Below are positions 1 to 6,863 of a stretch of DNA of 8,095 nucleotides, one piece after another (the stretch's first letter is position 1; the number at the start of each line of letters is the position of its first letter). The position numbers and the translations under genes were made by a program. The DNA comes from PALSA-1355 sp035496575 (GTDB lineage: Bacteria > Planctomycetota > Planctomycetia > Pirellulales > PALSA-1355): NCBI GenBank assembly GCA_035496575.1, contig DATJEN010000192.1, positions 1-8,095 on the forward strand, written 5' to 3'. The notes under the pieces are model-generated. The model was not told the origin of the DNA. It searched no databases and saw nothing but the letters and a program-made list of their open reading frames with translations.

Positions 1-1
1 C

Positions 2-526
2 ATGTACCACGAGGACGACGAGCCCACGCCACCCAATTGGTATGGCCACACGAAAGCCCGGGCTGAGCGAGCGATTCTCGAGCGGCTTTCCTCGGCGGTA
101 GTGATTCGGCTGTCGCTGGTGCTCGGCCGTGGCTTGGAAGCGGCGGGAAATTCGTATCTCGAAAAGGTGGCTGGTAACCTGGCGGCCAAGAACCCGATCG
201 TCACGCCCACCTACGAGGTGCGCAATCCGATCGACGTCGGCACGGCGTGCCGGTTTTTTGAGGAACTTGCCCTGCGGCCCGACGCAAGCGGCATCTTTCA
301 TATCGGAGCGAGTGATAAGATGTCTCGATACGAGCTGGCCCGCGCCATCGCGACGCGGCTTGGGTACGATCCGGGCCTGATTGTCGAACAGACCGCGCCC
401 GTGGCGGGCCGCGCGCCGCGGGGGCGCGATGATTTTCTGGTGACCGAGCGCATCCGCCAGTTCTGCGCGACCAAGGTGCCGACCTGCCGCGAGGTGATCG
501 AAAGGGCCTGCGATGCAACTGCCTAA
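2..526 (+). CDS. RmlD-like NAD(P)-dependent sugar reductase/epimerase (SDR family), 5'-truncated by the window edge
   Basis: This is the C-terminal part of an extended short-chain dehydrogenase/reductase acting on a sugar, probably as a nucleotide sugar. About 174 residues are visible. The catalytic YxxxK pair is present as YGHTK (Tyr14, Lys18 of the visible part), preceded by the acidic and proline-rich stretch usual before it in dTDP-4-dehydrorhamnose reductases. Further on, FHIGASDKMSRYELA (about 98-112) and the APRGRDDFLVT segment (about 138-148) match the substrate-binding half of RmlD-type enzymes. The Rossmann N-terminus with its GxxGxxG motif is missing, so the ATG at position 2 is most likely an internal methionine and some 110-130 residues lie upstream. 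The TAA stop lies inside the next gene (14-base overlap), so it heads the visible operon. Family assignment is firm. Reductase versus epimerase, and the substrate, are open. Confidence 0.85.
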   Translation: MYHEDDEPTPPNWYGHTKARAERAILERLSSAVVIRLSLVLGRGLEAAGNSYLEKVAGNLAAKNPIVTPTYEVRNPIDVGTACRFFEELALRPDASGIFHIGASDKMSRYELARAIATRLGYDPGLIVEQTAPVAGRAPRGRDDFLVTERIRQFCATKVPTCREVIERACDATA

Positions 527-1703
527 AGCAGTTTTCGAGCTCGAATTCAACCATGGCTCGATCTACGGCGACGAAGAGGCCGAGGCGCTACTCGAAGTGC
601 TAAAGGCCTCCGCGCCATCGTGCGGGCCACAGGTCAAAGCCTTCGAGGACGAATTCGCCGCATTCACGGGCACGTCGCAGGCGCTGGCGGTCACCTCGGC
701 CACGGCTGGACTAGAGCTGGCCATGATCGCCTGCGAGATTGGGCCGGGCGATGAAGTTATCACCACGCCGCTGAGCTGGATCTCAACGGCCAACGCCATC
801 GCGGCGCGCGGGGGCACCGCCGTCTTTGCGGATGTCGACCCGCGCACGATGAATCTCGATCCCCAGTCGGTGGCGCAAAAAATCACGCCGCGAACCAAGG
901 CCATTCTGCCCGTCCACCTATTCGGGCAGTGCTGCGACATGGACGCGCTCGCCGAGCTCGCGCGGCCGCGCGGCATCCGCATCGTCGAAGACTGCGCGCA
1001 TGTGGCGGGCGGTACGTACAAGGGACGCCAGGCGGGATCGTTGGGCGACATCGGCGTGTTCAGCTTCCATCAGCAGAAAAACATGACCACGCTGGGCGAA
1101 GGAGGCATGCTGACCACTAGCGATCAACAGCTTTATGAGCGCATGCTGTCGTATCGCTCGCTGTGCTGCCGGACGTACGACCCCAAGGGCAAGTACCTGC
1201 CCATCGACGAAGCCAAACAGCCGATGGGTAAGCGCTATTGGGTGCTCGATTTCGACGACGTGGGATTCAATTTCCGCATGACCGATGCACAAGCGGCCGT
1301 CGGACGCGTGCAACTCAAAAAGCTGAATGCGTTCAACACGCGACGCCGCGAGATTGCCGGCATCTACCGGCAGCGCCTGGAAAAACTTCCGGGCCTGGGC
1401 ATGCCGCATGTCCCGACGGAAAATCATCACGTCTATCATGTGTTTTGCGTGCGCGTGCTGCCCGAGTTCAAGCGCGACAAGGAAGACTTCATGTGGCAGC
1501 TCTACACCGAGCGCCGCATCAAGGTCTGGTCGCACTATATGCCGATCCACCTCACCGCCGCTTTTCGAAAGCTGGGGCACGCTCCGGGCGAATGCCCCGT
1601 GGCCGAACAACTCTTTGGCCAATACGTCAGCTTGCCAATCCATCCGCGGCTCACGCCCGAAGCTATCGAGTATCTGTTGACGAGCATCGAAGCGCTGGCA
1701 TGA
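513..1703 (+). CDS. DegT/DnrJ/EryC1/StrS family PLP-dependent aminotransferase
   Basis: A 396-residue, full-length fold-type I aminotransferase of the sugar/cyclitol aminotransferase family, which transfers an amino group, usually from glutamate or glutamine, to a keto-sugar or keto-cyclitol. Visible landmarks are the cofactor-phosphate region TSATAGLELA (61-70), TPLSWISTANAI (85-96), EDCAH with the PLP-nitrogen Asp160, and SFHQQKNMTTLGEGG (184-198), whose Lys189 is the expected Schiff-base lysine. The later FRMTDAQAAVGRVQL stretch, just after residue 250, is also typical. Because the lysine is kept, it should be a true aminotransferase or dehydratase and not a regulatory relative. The ATG at 513 has AAAGGG six bases upstream and overlaps the reductase gene by 14 bases. 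The TGA overlaps the kinase start as ATGA. The neighbours suggest a sugar or aminocyclitol pathway, but specificity within the family cannot be assigned by eye. Confidence 0.93.
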   Translation: MQLPKAVFELEFNHGSIYGDEEAEALLEVLKASAPSCGPQVKAFEDEFAAFTGTSQALAVTSATAGLELAMIACEIGPGDEVITTPLSWISTANAIAARGGTAVFADVDPRTMNLDPQSVAQKITPRTKAILPVHLFGQCCDMDALAELARPRGIRIVEDCAHVAGGTYKGRQAGSLGDIGVFSFHQQKNMTTLGEGGMLTTSDQQLYERMLSYRSLCCRTYDPKGKYLPIDEAKQPMGKRYWVLDFDDVGFNFRMTDAQAAVGRVQLKKLNAFNTRRREIAGIYRQRLEKLPGLGMPHVPTENHHVYHVFCVRVLPEFKRDKEDFMWQLYTERRIKVWSHYMPIHLTAAFRKLGHAPGECPVAEQLFGQYVSLPIHPRLTPEAIEYLLTSIEALA

Positions 1704-3145
1704 CGGATTCGATGGCCACAACGAGCACAGCCAGGCGGCCCCCCGGCCATGAAGAGTTCTTGACTCTGGTGCGCAAATATCGCGCGCCGCAGGCCGACTT
1801 GTTTGACCCTGCAAATCGGATTTTCATCACGCGCGCACCCGGTCGGCTGGACCTGATGGGCGGCAACGACGATTACACGGGCGGGATGGTGTTCGAAGCC
1901 ACGATACGCGAAGGAACTTGGGCAGCCGTCCAGCCACGAAGTGACGCAAAGATCGTGCTCGTCAATCCACAAATGGCCGAACAGGGCTGGCACGACCGAG
2001 TTGAGTTCTCGTTGGCCGAGCTGGCCGAAGAGGCGCACGTCCGCGCGCTCGCTAATCGCGATCCACAAGTGCGCTGGACAGCCTATGTGCTGGGATTATT
2101 TCACTGGCTTGTCCGCTTCCGGCCTCGTCACGCGCGGCACGGAGCCACCGTGCTTATCTGGTCCGACGTGCCGCTGAACAAGGGCGTCAGCTCGTCGGCG
2201 GCGGTCGAGGTGGCCGTCATGAAAGCCGCCGCGGCCGCTTATGGCTGCGAGCTGGCCGGCATCGAGCTGGCCGAAGCCTGTCAGTGGGTGGAAAACGTCA
2301 TCGCCGAGAGCGCCTGCGGCATCATGGATCAGATCGCCGTCACACTTGGCGATGAAGGACACGTGTTGCCGTTGGTTTGTCAGCCCTGCTTGCCGCGCCC
2401 GCTCGTGCGATTGCCGCGCGGGCTTGTGTGCTGGGGCATCGACTCGGGCGTGCGGCACCAGGTCAGCGGCGTGGAGTATGAAGCGGCCCGCGCCGCCGCC
2501 TTCATGGGGTACAAGATGATTTGCCGGCGCGAGCAGGTTGCGATCACGTTCGATAGCGCGAGCGGCATTCCGCGCTACACCGATCCCCGCTGGAACGGAT
2601 ATTTGGCGAACCTCGCTCCGCCTGAGTTCCGCGCGCTCGAGCACGAGCTGCCAGAAAGCATTTCAGGCGCGGAATTCACCGCGAGCTGGGGCGAACACGT
2701 CGATCCCTTCACGCCTGTGCGAGCCGAAGTCGACTATCAAGTGCGCGCCAATACGCGGTATGCCGTCGAAGAGAACTTTCGAGTTTGCACTTTCGTCGAG
2801 CTCGCGCATGGCATGGGCGCAGGCTATACGAACGATGGCGCTCGGCGGATGGGCGAATTGATGTACCAATCGCACGCGGCCTATAGCGAGTGTGGGCTGG
2901 GCTGCCGGCAGACCGATCTTCTGGTCGAGCTCGCCCGGCGAGAGGGTTTGGCCCACGGCATTTTCGGCGCGAAGATCACCGGTGGCGGTGGTGGCGGCAC
3001 CGTGGCGATTCTTGCCCGCGACGATGCCGACGCCGCGTTTGATCGCATCCTGGCCGGCTACCGCGAGGCGACCAAGATCGAACCCTACGTGTTTCACGGC
3101 AGCTCGATGGGCGCCGACCGCTTTGGCGTGTTGGTGGAACCATGA
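1700..3145 (+). CDS. GHMP-family sugar 1-kinase, L-arabinokinase-like (galactokinase superfamily)
   Basis: A 481-residue GHMP kinase, expected to use ATP to phosphorylate the anomeric hydroxyl of a free sugar. Motif 1 is RAPGRLDLMGGNDDYTGG (45-62), the ATP-binding motif 2 is KGVSSSAAVEV (161-171), the probable catalytic base is Asp210 in CGIMDQ, and motif 3 is AKITGGGGGGTV (424-435). Where galactokinases have GEHTDY, this protein has GGNDDY, so the Glu and His of the galactokinase sugar pocket are absent while the following Asp (Asp58) is kept. Plant L-arabinokinase (ARA1) has GRLDVMGG at the same place. It also shares, from memory, WGIDSGVRH (245-253), MGELMYQSH (384-392) and the ending GSSMGADRFG (467-476). 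Plant ARA1 carries an extra N-terminal glycosyltransferase-like domain that is missing here. I chose the ATG at 1700 (ATGA overlap with the aminotransferase stop). The open frame extends further upstream but only as an out-of-frame reading of the previous gene. Substrate (arabinose, galactose or another sugar) is inferred, not shown. Confidence 0.88.
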   Translation: MTDSMATTSTARRPPGHEEFLTLVRKYRAPQADLFDPANRIFITRAPGRLDLMGGNDDYTGGMVFEATIREGTWAAVQPRSDAKIVLVNPQMAEQGWHDRVEFSLAELAEEAHVRALANRDPQVRWTAYVLGLFHWLVRFRPRHARHGATVLIWSDVPLNKGVSSSAAVEVAVMKAAAAAYGCELAGIELAEACQWVENVIAESACGIMDQIAVTLGDEGHVLPLVCQPCLPRPLVRLPRGLVCWGIDSGVRHQVSGVEYEAARAAAFMGYKMICRREQVAITFDSASGIPRYTDPRWNGYLANLAPPEFRALEHELPESISGAEFTASWGEHVDPFTPVRAEVDYQVRANTRYAVEENFRVCTFVELAHGMGAGYTNDGARRMGELMYQSHAAYSECGLGCRQTDLLVELARREGLAHGIFGAKITGGGGGGTVAILARDDADAAFDRILAGYREATKIEPYVFHGSSMGADRFGVLVEP

Positions 3146-4128
3146 ACAGCGAGTTGCAGCAGATTCCGACCGATTCCGCTGCGTCGACACAGCCGAACCG
3201 CGGGCGAGGGGCGTGGTTCTTGCTGTTGCTGGCGCTTGCCAACCTGATGTGGGCCGGCCAAGGCTCCGCGGTGAAGATCCTGGAAGGGGATAGCAGCCAG
3301 CCTGACCGGCTGGGCCCGATCGCGATCACGTTTCTGCCCTTCTACGTGGCCACGCTGCTGCTGGTGCCACTTTTGGTTTGGCGGCGCGTGCAAGATCCCC
3401 GCGCGGTCCGCCCGTCGCGAGGCGACTGGTGGAAGTTCGCAGTCGCGGGCATTGGCGGGCAAATTGTCGCGCAGCTCGGCATGACGTGGGGAGTCAGCCG
3501 CTCGCTCGCTTCGAATGCGGCCATTTTGAACCTGATGATTCCCATCGCGAGCGCCGTGCTCGCTTCCATGATGCTCGGCGAGCGCCTCACCAGGCTGCGC
3601 GTCGCATGCCTCGCAGTGGGGCTGGTCGGCGCCTACATCCTGTCACTTTCAGACGCACGCAGCAGCGCCTTTCTGGAAGGCAATTACCTGGTGGGCAACT
3701 TGCTGATCGTGGCCGGCTGTTTCGGGTCGTCGTTCTACAACGTGTATTGCAAGGGCCTGCTCGCGCGCTTCAGCGAGCTCGATATTCTTATCTTCAGTTA
3801 CGTGACCGCCTCGCTGGCGAGCCTGCCGCTGTGGGCCATCGAGCCGCTCAACTGGCAGACGCTCGCTCACCTCATGCGCGAGCAGTGGTTGGCGTTTGCG
3901 TTCCTGGCCGTTTGCCATTACGAGTTGTCGATGTTGTTATTCTTCTACGTGCTCGAGCACGTCAGCGTGACCGCGGCCTCGACGTCGCTCTACCTGGTGC
4001 CGCTGTTCGGAGTGCCGATCGCGATGATCTTCGCGCACGAGAATGTAAGCTCGACTGCCATGTTTGGCACCGCCGTGGTGCTCGTCGCGACGATCGCGAT
4101 CATGCGCTACGACCCGAGCGCCGCGTGA
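3142..4128 (+). CDS. EamA/DMT-superfamily transporter (10 TM)
   Basis: A 328-residue inner-membrane carrier of the drug/metabolite transporter superfamily. A hydrophilic N-tail of about 22 residues is followed by ten hydrophobic segments at roughly 24-44, 60-80, 98-117, 124-144, 152-170, 183-203, 213-233, 249-271, 276-297 and 304-322. These form the two five-helix EamA repeats. The first repeat ends with the usual AILNLMIPIASAVLASMMLGE block (about 127-147), and the second has the parallel SLYLVPLFGVPIAMIFAHE block (about 282-300), where an acidic residue closes the helix as in other EamA proteins. Start ATG overlaps the kinase stop as ATGA, and GGTGG lies a few bases upstream. Being the last gene of the operon, it may import the sugar used by the kinase or export the pathway product. 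DMT carriers handle amino acids, sugars and nucleotide sugars, so the cargo is unknown. Confidence 0.9.
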   Translation: MNSELQQIPTDSAASTQPNRGRGAWFLLLLALANLMWAGQGSAVKILEGDSSQPDRLGPIAITFLPFYVATLLLVPLLVWRRVQDPRAVRPSRGDWWKFAVAGIGGQIVAQLGMTWGVSRSLASNAAILNLMIPIASAVLASMMLGERLTRLRVACLAVGLVGAYILSLSDARSSAFLEGNYLVGNLLIVAGCFGSSFYNVYCKGLLARFSELDILIFSYVTASLASLPLWAIEPLNWQTLAHLMREQWLAFAFLAVCHYELSMLLFFYVLEHVSVTAASTSLYLVPLFGVPIAMIFAHENVSSTAMFGTAVVLVATIAIMRYDPSAA

Positions 4129-4157
4129 ATGTCGCGCGTTTCGAGACCGGATCGCGC

Positions 4158-5609
4158 TTATGCGGCTCGGCGCGGCGCGGGTGCCGCGACTTCCTCGAGC
4201 TCGTCGGCGTCTTGCGAGAGCGCTAGTGCGCTCGGAGAAACTGATCGCGAGCGATGGCCAATCGCCATTTGCAGCGACTGCACGCGCAGCCGCGTTGCCA
4301 GCAGAAGCTGGCCCGCCACCACGCGCGTGCCTGCCGAGTTGGGCTCGCGCACGCGGGTCGCAAGTCCCGCGCAAGCCAGGCGGAGCACGAAACTAATCGC
4401 AAACAGCACGTGAAAATTCACATACTCCGTCGCGCCGGTTTTCCATGACCAGCCGTCCGAACACGCGATGGCCGCGCCAGCCACGATCGAGGCTACCCCG
4501 CCGACAATGCCCGCGAATCCCGTCCCCGCCGCGATGAACATCGTGCGGTTTTCGCGCGGCGAGTTCTTGATCATGAAGCCATTGTTCGCGATCGCGATGC
4601 CGGCATTCAAAAAGGCATCGATCATGAAAATCGGCGCTAGAATCGCAAACGCGATCTGCGGATCGCGCGGGCAGAGCAACAAGCCCAGCATGTTCAAGCT
4701 TTTGAACGCAGTACACAAAATGAGCACGGGGCGTTGTCCGAAACGCTCGGCCAGTTGACCCAATTGGTTCGAGAGCGCCGCCCCCCCGACCCACGAAATC
4801 GTCCACAACAGCAGAATGTGAAACAGGTCCATGCCCACGTGTTCGAGCAAGAACATGCTGATGAAGGGCGCGCCGACCATGGCGGCCAGGTTCCAAAAGC
4901 AGGAATACACGATGAAGCCGCGGAAGTCGCGCTGCCGGAAAGGGGCCGCAAGCGCCTGCCACAAGCTGAGGTGCGCGGCTCGTCTCAGCGGCGGCTCTTC
5001 CACGCGCCAGAACATGAGAATGTCGCTTACGCCCAACACGACTCCCAGCACGATGATGCCGGCAAACGCGGCGCGGATGTTGGCGGCGCTGCCGGCGAAG
5101 AACATCGCGTTGGCGAACAGGGCCGCGGCCGCCGTCCATTGCTGAGTCGAATGCCGCACTCCCCAAAACCGGTTCAGTCCCTTGTGCGGAAGGTAGTCTC
5201 CCATCCAAGAAAGCCAAAGCGGCGTGCTGAGCTGCAACAATCCGTGGTTGATGGCCGTAAGCGCCACCAGGGTCCACACCCACACCAGGTCGCTGACTTC
5301 CGGGAACAGCCACGGCCCCAGCGCGGCAGGCAAGAAGCACGTGCGTTGCACAAGCGAGACCGCCATCCACAAGGGTTTGCGGCGCTCGAGTCGCTGCACC
5401 AGCACCGCGGCCAGCAGTTGCATGCACACCAGCCCTAGCGGCAACGCCCCGAGGATGCCGATCTCCAAGCCCGTCGCCCCCATCGAGCGCGCAAACTGGA
5501 CGGTGGCGGGCGAGGTGGTTAGCTGCGTGTAGGCCATCCCGCAACAGCCCGCTGCCACGATGGCTTTCTTGGCGGTCGAAAGCGGCCACAGGCCGGTGCG
5601 ATCAGACAA
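4158..5609 (-). CDS. Major facilitator superfamily (MFS) transporter, TTG start proposed
   Basis: From the TTG at 5609 the protein has 483 residues and about twelve hydrophobic segments, the first near residues 14-35. Family marks are the cytoplasmic loop WMGDYLPHKGLNRFWG with the following VRHSTQQW (135-158), the equivalent of the MFS loop motif, and LAERFGQRPVLIL (286-298) in the second half, again a loop followed by a helix. The last 60 residues are a hydrophilic tail. The substrate is unknown. The open frame continues upstream to a TTG at 5810 (first ATG at 5780), but those 67 codons encode four tryptophans within 24 residues, no membrane or conserved signal, and mixed codon use, so I treat them as non-coding. 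The proposed TTG has GGAG eleven bases upstream, a somewhat long spacing. The gene converges on the DMT gene with a 29-base gap. Gene identity is firm, the start is not. Confidence 0.85.
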   Translation of the reverse strand: MSDRTGLWPLSTAKKAIVAAGCCGMAYTQLTTSPATVQFARSMGATGLEIGILGALPLGLVCMQLLAAVLVQRLERRKPLWMAVSLVQRTCFLPAALGPWLFPEVSDLVWVWTLVALTAINHGLLQLSTPLWLSWMGDYLPHKGLNRFWGVRHSTQQWTAAAALFANAMFFAGSAANIRAAFAGIIVLGVVLGVSDILMFWRVEEPPLRRAAHLSLWQALAAPFRQRDFRGFIVYSCFWNLAAMVGAPFISMFLLEHVGMDLFHILLLWTISWVGGAALSNQLGQLAERFGQRPVLILCTAFKSLNMLGLLLCPRDPQIAFAILAPIFMIDAFLNAGIAIANNGFMIKNSPRENRTMFIAAGTGFAGIVGGVASIVAGAAIACSDGWSWKTGATEYVNFHVLFAISFVLRLACAGLATRVREPNSAGTRVVAGQLLLATRLRVQSLQMAIGHRSRSVSPSALALSQDADELEEVAAPAPRRAA

Positions 5610-6000
5610 CGTGGCTAATGCTCCAGAGGTGCATGGGTCGCGCTGGCGAAGTGAAGTGAATTCGGATGTGTCGCCGCCCGGTGCGCGCACGCTCGGCGCA
5701 CCAGGACGCGCTTGCCAGCTAAGCCACTCGTGACTCTGGCCGGCGAAGGGGCGAGATGATAGGCATTTGGCCCACGCCATCCAAGGCGAGTTTGCACCCG
5801 TAAATCGCAAGCTCTCGGGCGATTCGCATCTCCTTTTGCCTAATGCGTTTCGCCGAAGCCGAGATCAGGCAGGTCTGTTCCGCAGCGGCAAATCGTGATA
5901 ATTTACCAAGACCGAACTCGCGAGTGCTTGCCAGCTTTGCCGGGCGCTACTATGGGCCGCCCGCGCCTGCCGTCGAGCACGCAGTGGTGAGTTCGAGCAC
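5610..6000. other. Gene-poor intergenic stretch between the MFS gene and tRNA-His
   Basis: About 390 bases with no protein that I can support. It should hold the promoter and leader of the minus-strand MFS gene and the promoter of the tRNA. A perfect 7-bp inverted repeat lies at 5680-5686 and 5696-5702 (arm GGTGCGC, loop of 9), with no T-run, so it is not a standard terminator. If the MFS protein really began at 5810 or 5780, half of this stretch would be coding. A 33-codon frame on the minus strand starting at 5829 sits directly against an AAAGGAG but has no recognisable product. Confidence 0.5.
5928..5956 (+). promoter_or_regulatory. Candidate sigma-70-like promoter for tRNA-His
   Basis: TTGCCA (5928-5933) and TATGGG (5951-5956) are separated by 17 bases, which would start transcription about 35-40 bases before the tRNA. 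The -35 box is a good match, the -10 box a weak one. An alternative -10 box is GATAAT at 5897-5902, which lacks a good -35 partner. Assigned by eye only. Confidence 0.25.
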
Positions 6001-6075
6001 GGTGGTTGTAGCTCAGTTGGTTAGAGCACCAGATTGTGGATCTGGGGGTCGCCGGTTCAAGTCCGGTCAGCCACC
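6001..6075 (+). tRNA. tRNA-His (anticodon GTG)
   Basis: The full cloverleaf can be folded by hand. The acceptor stem is GTGGTTG (6002-6008) with CAGCCAC (6068-6074), containing one G-T pair. The D arm is GCTC/GAGC. The anticodon stem CCAGA/TCTGG encloses the loop TTGTGGA, giving anticodon GTG. The T arm is GCCGG/CCGGT around TTCAAGT. The extra G at 6001 opposite C at 6075 is the G-1 identity base peculiar to histidine tRNA, and here it is encoded in the DNA. The 3' CCA is not encoded (the bases after the discriminator are CCT), so CCA must be added by nucleotidyltransferase. The gene stands alone, with no other tRNA beside it in this window. Confidence 0.96.
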
Positions 6076-6116
6076 CTTGGCCCTTCCCGAGTGGGAAGCG
6101 CACGCTTCGCACAAGG
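6075..6116 (+). terminator. Hairpin in the tRNA-His 3' trailer, possible processing or termination structure
   Basis: CTTCCC (6083-6088) and GGGAAG (6093-6098) form a perfect 6-bp stem with the 4-base loop GAGT, eight bases after the mature tRNA end. An outer pairing CCTTG (6075-6079) with CAAGG (6112-6116) could enclose it, and a competing hairpin AAGCG/CGCTT (6096-6100 and 6103-6107) uses part of the same strand. No T-run follows, so intrinsic termination is unlikely in the classic form. A trailer structure guiding 3' processing is an equal possibility. Confidence 0.3.
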
Positions 6117-6238
6117 CCCCACTGGCTGTCCGTGGGCCATCGAGCGATTTCCAAAACGCCTGCCTCAATCGTTCGTATAATATTCGGAGTGGTCGGAGAC
6201 GCCCATCTAGCACCTTGGTGGCGCAGGTCACCCCCGTC

Positions 6239-6508
6239 ATGGCGAAGAAAAGGCGCAACAGGCGCGCGAAGAACAAACTCGAAAACGCGTCGACGCGCGA
6301 CCTGATTCCCGTCGATCCGCCGCCTCCGCCAAACACGCAGTTGGTCAACGTGACTCGCGCCGTGCGCGTGGCCCGGGCCGGCTACTTCAATGCCGAGCTC
6401 GAAGAGGCCATCGAGATCATCGCCCGCGACCGCGTGTATCGGATGATGCTGGCGCGTGCCCGGCGTTTGCTCGCGCCACCCGCGGGCAACGAGGATCAAG
6501 TCGCTTGA
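6239..6508 (+). CDS. Small basic hypothetical protein (89 aa)
   Basis: Not recognised. The N-terminus is strongly basic (MAKKRRNRRAKNK), followed by a proline run (about 27-31) and then a helical, arginine-rich region (about 37-77) with the segment AELEEAIEIIARDRVYRMM. There is no membrane segment or signal peptide, so it is probably cytoplasmic and could bind nucleic acid, which is a guess from charge alone. The open frame reaches back to 5843 through the tRNA gene, so the true start must be downstream of that. The ATG at 6239 is the first sensible one, and a GTG at 6218 is the alternative. No clear Shine-Dalgarno sequence is visible, only a weak AGGT at 6225-6228. The TGA stop lies within a perfect inverted repeat. 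The codon use and length are compatible with a real gene, but the evidence is only moderate. Confidence 0.6.
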   Translation: MAKKRRNRRAKNKLENASTRDLIPVDPPPPPNTQLVNVTRAVRVARAGYFNAELEEAIEIIARDRVYRMMLARARRLLAPPAGNEDQVA

Positions 6509-6511
6509 TCC
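6493..6511. repeat. Perfect inverted repeat over the stop codon of the 89-aa protein gene
   Basis: GGATCAAG (6493-6500) and CTTGATCC (6504-6511) are exact reverse complements around the 3-base loop TCG. The TGA stop (6506-6508) sits in the right arm. In RNA this would be a compact 8-bp hairpin. No T-run follows on either strand, so it is not a standard intrinsic terminator. It could instead protect the mRNA end or act as a weak bidirectional stop between this gene and the convergent BON gene. Confidence 0.6.
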
Positions 6512-6596
6512 GTGAGGCTGCGGAAGGGGCTATTCCAACATGACTGACACCGTCTGCTTCGGCGCAGTTGCAGGCGTGTCGCGGGAGAAACCGCAC

Positions 6597-6836
6597 TTAG
6601 AAGCGCTCGCGCGGTTTGACCACTAGCTGGTTGAGCACGTTCTTGACTCCACCGATGGCACGCGCGAGCTGCGCGGCAGAGCCTTTTTGAACTTCTTGCT
6701 GAACCGTTCCCGACAGAGTCACTTCGCCTTTGCGGGTGGCGACAGTAATGCGGCATGGTGCTCCCAGTCCCCGGCTGGCGAGCTTGCCCTGCACTTGACG
6801 CGTGATGGTGGGATCGCCGACAGGAGTGATGGACAT
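6597..6836 (-). CDS. BON-domain protein, short and without signal peptide
   Basis: A 79-residue protein that is almost entirely one BON domain, a small alpha/beta fold linked to membrane or phospholipid binding and found in OsmY-type stress proteins. The sequence shows the helix of DPTITRQVQGKLASRG (8-23), then the strand pair around VATRKGEVTLSGTV (32-45) with the usual G-x-V-x-L-x-G turn, then the second helix (about 50-63) and the closing strand GVKNVLNQLVVKP (63-75). OsmY has a signal peptide and two BON domains. This protein has one domain and no signal, so it should stay in the cytoplasm. The ATG at 6836 has AAAGGAA five bases upstream. It lies 27 bases downstream of the zinc-ribbon gene on the same strand, so the two are probably co-transcribed. 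Its physiological role is unknown. Confidence 0.9.
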   Translation of the reverse strand: MSITPVGDPTITRQVQGKLASRGLGAPCRITVATRKGEVTLSGTVQQEVQKGSAAQLARAIGGVKNVLNQLVVKPRERF

Positions 6837-6863
6837 GGAAGTTCCTTTGTGTTTACGAGCGAC

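Noticed and set aside
1238..1699. In-frame N-terminal extension of the kinase back to 1238
   Set aside because: It translates the aminotransferase gene out of frame, and the family N-terminus and the ATGA overlap point to the start at 1700.
918..1814. A 298-codon minus-strand open frame
   Set aside because: It lies antisense to the aminotransferase and kinase genes, whose motifs are clear. Long antisense frames are common in GC-rich coding DNA, and the product has no recognisable family.
4134..4157. Possible terminator between the convergent DMT and MFS genes (GCGCG and CGCGC, 14-base loop)
   Set aside because: The stem is only 5 bp with a large loop and no T-run, easily expected by chance in this GC-rich DNA.
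4393..5589. A 398-codon minus-strand open frame in another reading frame of the MFS gene
   Set aside because: It is Arg/Ala/Gly/His-rich with no membrane segments. The overlapping MFS frame carries the transporter motifs.
5903..6499. A 198-codon minus-strand open frame running across the tRNA-His gene
   Set aside because: It contains the peptide GLEPATPRST, the well-known translation of the antisense strand of tRNA genes that is often mis-annotated as a protein. The region is explained by the tRNA and the 89-aa protein gene.
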